Source: Balaenoptera acutorostrata (lineage: Eukaryota > Chordata > Mammalia > Artiodactyla > Balaenopteridae). From it: 64,000 nucleotides of DNA. Below are positions 58,946-64,000 of this stretch, piece by piece. The notes under the pieces were generated by a model. That model had not been told where the DNA came from. It ran no database searches and saw only the letters and a list, made by a program, of their open reading frames with translations. Position 1 is the first letter of the stretch. Every line of letters starts with the position of its first letter. The DNA lies in assembly GCF_949987535.1 (NCBI RefSeq), contig NC_080082.1, positions 31,098,011 through 31,162,010 on the forward strand. Direction: 5' to 3'. The position numbers and the translations under genes were made by a program.

Positions 58946-61900
58946 AGTTGTGACAGGGAATTCAAGTCACTTAACCTAAGGCCTGACGCTCTCTAACTCG
59001 AGTCTATGAGAAGAAAGGAATCATTTCAGGATTTGCTGGATAAACTTTCAAGAGTCTTTCCTGTTTATGCACTAGTCTCCCCTCATCCAAATCTTTGCCA
59101 TCTTGAGAATCTTTCTACTCTAGTGACCTGTCTAGAGGTGTCTGAATTCCTAGTACTATAGAGAAGGGGGTTGGTTTCCTTTAATTTCGCCTTTGGAGAG
59201 CCCAAATCTCAGTCAGCCTCTCTGCTGCCCTCATCTCGGGAGCCTTCCAAATTCTGACTCCTATTTTACATACGTTGTTAGAATAACCAGCTGTCAGACG
59301 AGCTCTTAGGTAGGCTCACTGGCTGAGGTTGCCACCATGTTCCCCATGCAATCCACACAAAACAGGTCAAACAGTCGAGGCCCCGACAGTAATTCAAAAG
59401 ATATAGAACAATAAGTCCAGGTAAGATCTGGAGAGAAGAGCTTATCACTCACGCTAGTGAGATACAGAGGTAGAAATGTGAAGAAGCATGAGTTCTGGAT
59501 CTGAAATGCACACGTGCGGCTATTACATAACAGCTTTTACTTGTGTTACTGTGGTATCATTAAGATCCTCAAATACCAAAGACAAAAATGAATGTCAATG
59601 TTTGCCTGTTAATATATTGCTTAAAAATACCCAAAACTGTTGTACTGTACATTTGGTAATTTAAGCAAATACAACAAAGATTAGTCTTGGTCTAGTTTTG
59701 ATGAAAATGCCCATTTTTTCCTAGTGGATTTGATGGTGAGAAAAGAAATCTCCCAGGATTTAAAAAAATATTCTATACTTAATACTCTACACATATGCTA
59801 TACATTTCATATACCAATGAAAGACTAATATTTTTTTCATTTTCTCAGTGGGGAAAGAAAATGCAGGTTTTTTTCATGGTGAACTTTGCTATAAATTACA
59901 GTAAATCAATTTCAGCAGATTTGAATTTTCAAAATAGCTTATTTAAATAAAGCTGATGCATATCTGAAATAATGTGGACCACCATACATTCAGCATGTCT
60001 GAGATCTCGCGAACTAAACGGACTTCAACTTGCAATATAAATCCTCTACCACAGACAGTCTGATACTAGCCATCAGCAGTCGAAGTACAGATGCCTACAT
60101 GGGGAGAGAAAGTACCTGATAGGACTTTTGGATGAATTTTTATGGGCCTCCCAGATATCCTTCTATCAGGGGACCCATGAATTAGTCTATAGACTATCCC
60201 TAGGAATGGGGGTAGAATGATGAAGCATAATCATGACAATCACAAATCCCTATGTCTATCTTCCATTACTTTGAGGTTCAAGCTTCTCCCATTTGCCTTC
60301 AGTCAAAATATGGAGTGGAGCCTGTCTACTGCTTCCTAGTGGGGACAGTGACAAAGTCTTTGGATTCTAAAGATATGAGTATGTACCTGAAATTGAAAGA
60401 GCCCTGCTATGTCATGGTCTTCGGGGAGAAATTAAAGTGACAACATCATCACGGTCTCTGTTCCCCCAAAGCATTCACTTGAAGGCAAGCACGGTACTTT
60501 TATGACTAATCAGATCAAAATTCTCATTCTGGATCCTGTCTGGGGCCTTCACCATTATCTCTGGCCACAAGCTAAGCAAACAAGTAAATGCTCTAAAAGA
60601 AATGGTCTCCTGTACTATCTACTACAGAAACAGAGCCCTCGGGGATTACATGAAACTCTGAATATGGTTCATATGCTACTATGGAAAGTCTACATTTAGA
60701 CGATTTCCCCTAACTCTGGGAAGAGACCCGGTGAAAGAGGTTAACACAAATAAGGTGACAGTGAACATGAACGGGCAGTGAGGACCAGTGATTCAGATGC
60801 GCTGGGAGGCTGCCGGACACCACATCTCCAGCATACTTGTTTCAATGAGTTCTTATGTAAGTGGTACTATTTGAGGTGCTCAAGAACTACCAGTTTAGAG
60901 TGGTGGATGCCAAAGGTGCCCTGTGAGAAGTCTTATTTCACACTGCCCTTTACCTAAGCATACGTAATGCAAGAGACTCAGTGATACCACCAAGGATGCA
61001 TCACGGATCAGACTGGTGCAAATCACTCACGACACTGGTCATCGTAACAATTCCCCAGGGCCCATCCCAACATATGCTGACTGAATTAATAACAAAAGTA
61101 GATTGAAAAACAGATTTCAGGTAAAGCTGATAAATGCCTGACCGGACCTAAAATTGGAAAGCCTCTGATAATAATGAAACACAAGCCCGTGCATCTGGCT
61201 AGCAAAATCCATCTTCCCAGCCTTGAACAGGAGTTGGAATCTACCTTGGAAGAATGCACAATAGAACTCCCATGAATTAGCTCCAAGAATTTAATACCTG
61301 TTGCAATTTTCTCCAATTTAGTCTATGAAATAATAACACAGACAGCAATTACCATAAAGAAAAACTTCAGGTGCAACAGCATTAGTCCAACAGCTGGGAT
61401 CAAGTGTCAGCCCAGAATAACAAATTTCATTCATTTTATCTCCAGCTCTGGGGACATGCTGCGACGAGCTTTAATAGTCAGGAATGTCTGTTGGCTAAAT
61501 GACTCTGCAGAGCTAGTCAAGTGAGGGCGGCCTGCGACAGTTTAATTGGCTAGCTCGCTAGAACTCTTATCTTCGGGCTAGAAGCAGTGGTCTCTAAACA
61601 AGCATAAAGTGGCACCCGACGCTGAGCAAAGCAGCCTGCAGGAAAGAAAAAAGGAGAGCTTCTGATGGCAGGATCTCTCACTGACACTGGCGTCACCTTG
61701 GCTACAGGTGCACCGGAGCTGCGCCAGAGAAAGGTGGGGTTCGGACAGCCAAGCCATCATTGATTTTGTATTGATTTCTGGACACTGTGTCCTAGATCCA
61801 TTCCAAGACAGAGTGACAGTTGTTGGTTGTATGCTTGTGAGAGACAAAACTGGCCAGCACCAAGCAGCCCTACTGTTTTCTGATCATATTTCCTTTAGAA

Positions 61901-62797
61901 ACACGCCACCCATAGATTTTTTTTTTCCCCCCGGACAGAGAAATCCAAACAAGTTTATCACTGAAAAAGAGGGTTAGGGGCTGGCTGATCAGCCATTTGT
62001 CTTGGCTGTTCTGGATCTGGGAGTCAAGGGGTCGAAACCAAGCACAAGTGGGCCCTTTGGTTTTATCTCAGGTAACTCCCGTCTCTGGTAATTGAACCCA
62101 CTCCTGGCGGTCAGAGTTCCTGTCACTCATATTCAATGTCTGTCATTACTGAGAAATGCTTCATGTCATATTACACTGACAGAACCACTACGGCAAGGCT
62201 AGCAAGATTCCCCCAGCACCAGAGTTAAGACAATGGGAGCCTCTATCAGACCAGTGATGTTTAACATTTTATGTGCTGACATTGTGTCTGTAAGCACGAT
62301 ATAATGAAAGTCTAGTCAATGGGAGATAAAAATTCATACTTTCCTCTCCTCCAGGGGCTGCCAGGCGAGATCAGAAATAAAACAAGTTGGCAGCTCCGAC
62401 GATACCATTGCACCAGTGCCACGGCAGGCCTTTTCTAAGTGTGCTGGTGGATTTATACACCGACACACTTACAGCCATGCACGCGCGCATGCCCGTTTGG
62501 TTTTGACGTGGCTGGTGTACAGAACTCACTTGTCCCTTGGCAGGGCATGAGTCACCGTCACGGGGTCGCTAACCTTAGAGACCTTAGAGATGAAACTCTT
62601 CTCGGAACGTATTCGGACACTTTCAAGCTATGGAAGGCAGACAAGGGGAGGCCCAGCAGCACCTTGAACAAAGAATGACTCCATCCCTGTTTGGAAGTCT
62701 CGGGACGAGTTCTGAGAAGAGGATGCGCCTGACAGGTGCGCAGAAGCTCCAAGTCCACTCTGGAGTGCCAGCGACTCCTGGTTTTCAAGGCCTTCGG
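58946..62797. other. Repeat-poor unique stretch, no gene seen
   Basis: About 3.9 kb with no recognised interspersed repeat. Open frames are short. With 33661-39216 this is the other main candidate for constrained non-coding DNA. Confidence 0.4.
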
Positions 62798-63005
62798 CCT
62801 ACCTTCCGAGCCTTACCATGCTGCGTTCCTTCCCACGCAGTTTACACAGAACGCTCCATGTTACTCATTCCTTATCACGCCTCGCACGTTCAGCCCCTGG
62901 GCCTCTGCACACCTCCATTCCATTTGGGAAGCCTTTCCCCCACTCCCTCTTCCTTCGGGGCCCCACTCATGGGCTCCCTGCTCTATGGAGGTGGCTGATG
63001 CCCTT
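62798..63005 (+). mobile_element. L2-like LINE fragment
   Basis: 'cagcccctgggcctctgcac' (about 62891) and 'atttgggaagcctttccccc' (about 62922) resemble the L2 3' region. Three overlapping plus-strand frames here are incidental. Confidence 0.4.
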
Positions 63006-63025
63006 TAGCTGTACATCACCCTCTT

Positions 63026-63270
63026 CGTGGTTAAGAGCTTGGGCTCTGGAATGACCCCGGGGTAGTGTGAATCCTCATTCTGGCATTTAAGCAAGTGTGT
63101 ACACCGTGCCTCAGTCTCCTCAGCCATAAAATGGGGTTAACAGTAGTGCCTACCTCACATGGTTGTTGTGAGGATTAAATGAGATAGCCCGTAGTAACAG
63201 TTACAATGCTTACGTGGTTTCAAGACGGTGCCCAGTAAAAAGCAAGCACTCAATGCCTGCTTTAATGACA
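63026..63270 (+). mobile_element. MIR SINE, nearly full length
   Basis: Head 'gtggttaagagcttgggctc' (about 63028), core 'gtgcctcagtctcctcagcc' (about 63106), 'aaaatggggttaacagtagt', 'gttgtgaggattaaatgaga' (about 63164), then a tail ending near 'agcaagcactcaatgcc'. Confidence 0.8.
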
Positions 63271-63414
63271 ATGATGATGATGATAAAACAACGACAACAA
63301 TAATACTATCACTGCTATTGGTATTCTCAAAGCACTCTGTTTATATCAGTAATACAATATCTCATTTTCTCTGCTGGTTTCAACTGTGCTCTTCCACTTG
63401 GCATAGAGCTGTGG

Positions 63415-63530
63415 GCACCAACAGCATCTGAGAATTTGTTAGAAGTGCAGATTCTCAAGCCCCACCTGGAAAGGGCCTGCAATCCCTGTTTTACACGCCC
63501 ACAAAGTGGTCCTGATGCTGGTCCTGAGGA
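63415..63530 (+). mobile_element. MER5-like non-autonomous hAT fragment
   Basis: 'gagaatttgttagaagtgca' (about 63430), 'gattctcaagccccacctgg' (about 63450) and 'tggtcctgatgctggtcctg' at the end are phrases of the MER5A/5B group. The middle part appears deleted. Confidence 0.55.
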
Positions 63531-63544
63531 CACGGGCCCTGGGC

Positions 63545-63682
63545 TCGGGCTTGGTGACCTGACTTCCTGCTCTGTCACCCCAGCTCCTCTGCCTCCCAAC
63601 GCTGTGTCCTTGGGAAAGTTACTTAACAACCTTTTCCTTGGCTTCCCCTTGTTAAAATTAGGGATGCTAAAAAAAAAAAAAG

Positions 63683-63716
<34 letters not shown>

Positions 63717-63900
63717 TGACCGCTGTAATAGTTGAATTAATTCACATAAAGCACTTAAAAATTTCATGCCTGGCACAGAGAAGCACTCAGTAAGAACTAG
63801 CTCGTAGTAATATTATTTAGGATTAAAAGCATTACTGATACATGTAAAGCACTTGGATGCTTTAGTAGGAGTTCAATAAGTGTTACTCCTGGCAGTAGTA
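63545..63900 (+). mobile_element. MIR SINE with internal A/AT tract and a second MIR 3' end
   Basis: 'gggaaagttacttaacaacc' (about 63613) leads into an A run and an AT tract. The MIR resumes with 'cacataaagcacttaaaaat' (about 63743) and 'gcctggcacagagaagcac'. A second MIR 3' end ('gatacatgtaaagcacttgg' to 'gttcaataagtgttac', about 63836-63885) follows directly. Confidence 0.65.
63685..63715. repeat. (AT)15 microsatellite
   Basis: Fifteen AT units plus one base, preceded by a 13-A run (63669-63681), within a MIR. Confidence 0.97.
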
Positions 63901-63924
63901 TTCATCTGATGCAAGCCTCCCGAA

Positions 63925-64000
63925 GGCCCAGACCGTGACTTATTCACCCCTGTAGCCCCCAGGAGCTGAGCCCAGGCTTTGCTACCTGGAACTCTACGGT
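63925..64000 (+). mobile_element. L2 LINE 3' end, cut by window edge
   Basis: 'cagaccgtgacttattcacc' and 'cctgtagcccccaggagctg' are an L2 3' phrase in forward orientation. It continues past the window. Confidence 0.5.

Noticed and set aside
62630..62998. Three overlapping plus-strand frames of 78-122 codons
   Set aside because: They lie over a GC-richer L2-like fragment. Overlap in different frames with no family match is typical of low-stop GC-rich DNA.

Overview
The window is nuclear DNA from a placental mammal, and within mammals it looks like a cetartiodactyl, most probably a whale or dolphin. Five copies of the tRNA-derived CHR SINE (116-408, 16069-16374, 25991-26252, 45189-45503, 48841-49192) and one CHR-1-type copy (2533-2656) are present, three of them with clean 15-17 bp target-site duplications. 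I saw no BovB or Bov-A, which a ruminant would be expected to carry, and no pig PRE-1, primate Alu or rodent B1/B2. Ancient mammal-wide families (MIR, L2, L1M, hAT-type DNA transposons) fill much of the rest.

I find no protein-coding gene, exon series, CpG island, tRNA, rRNA or other functional RNA gene that I can support. The open frames are short and behave like chance frames or frames inside repeats. The one long frame (39252-40538) is the C-terminal third of L1 ORF2 in a 5'-truncated L1. The window is therefore intergenic or deep intronic.

Layout. 1-9.4 kb: one CHR, one CHR-1-type SINE, a MIR and two old L1M tails. 9.4-20.6 kb: a younger L1 tail with a broken ORF2 (11069-11856), an L1 3' UTR piece, MIRs, L2 pieces, a CHR, a (CA)20 tract and a reversed L1M. 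20.6-32.8 kb: long unannotated stretches, an L2, an old LTR-like repeat split by a CHR, a (GA)n tract, and a MIR split by an L1 3' UTR. 33-39 kb: almost repeat-free, so the best place to look for conserved regulatory DNA. 39.2-46.5 kb: L1-dense, with the large L1 fragment, a reversed L1 tail, L1M pieces and a CHR inside L1M. 46.5-64 kb: scattered MIRs, the long-form CHR, a MIR inside a MIR, an L1M tail, a reversed L1 3' UTR, a hAT-type element and a final cluster of L2, MIR and MER5-like sequence.

The most informative signals are mutational. At 44208-44317 a perfect 17-bp inverted copy is followed directly by a 67-bp copy of sequence found 1.8 kb upstream, as expected of serial template switching. 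At 51650-51713 there is a perfect 30-bp hairpin with a 4-nt loop. Several nested insertions also give relative dates. I did not find a new biological system. Repeat calls come from recognising family phrases by eye, so boundaries of the older ones are good to some tens of bases only.
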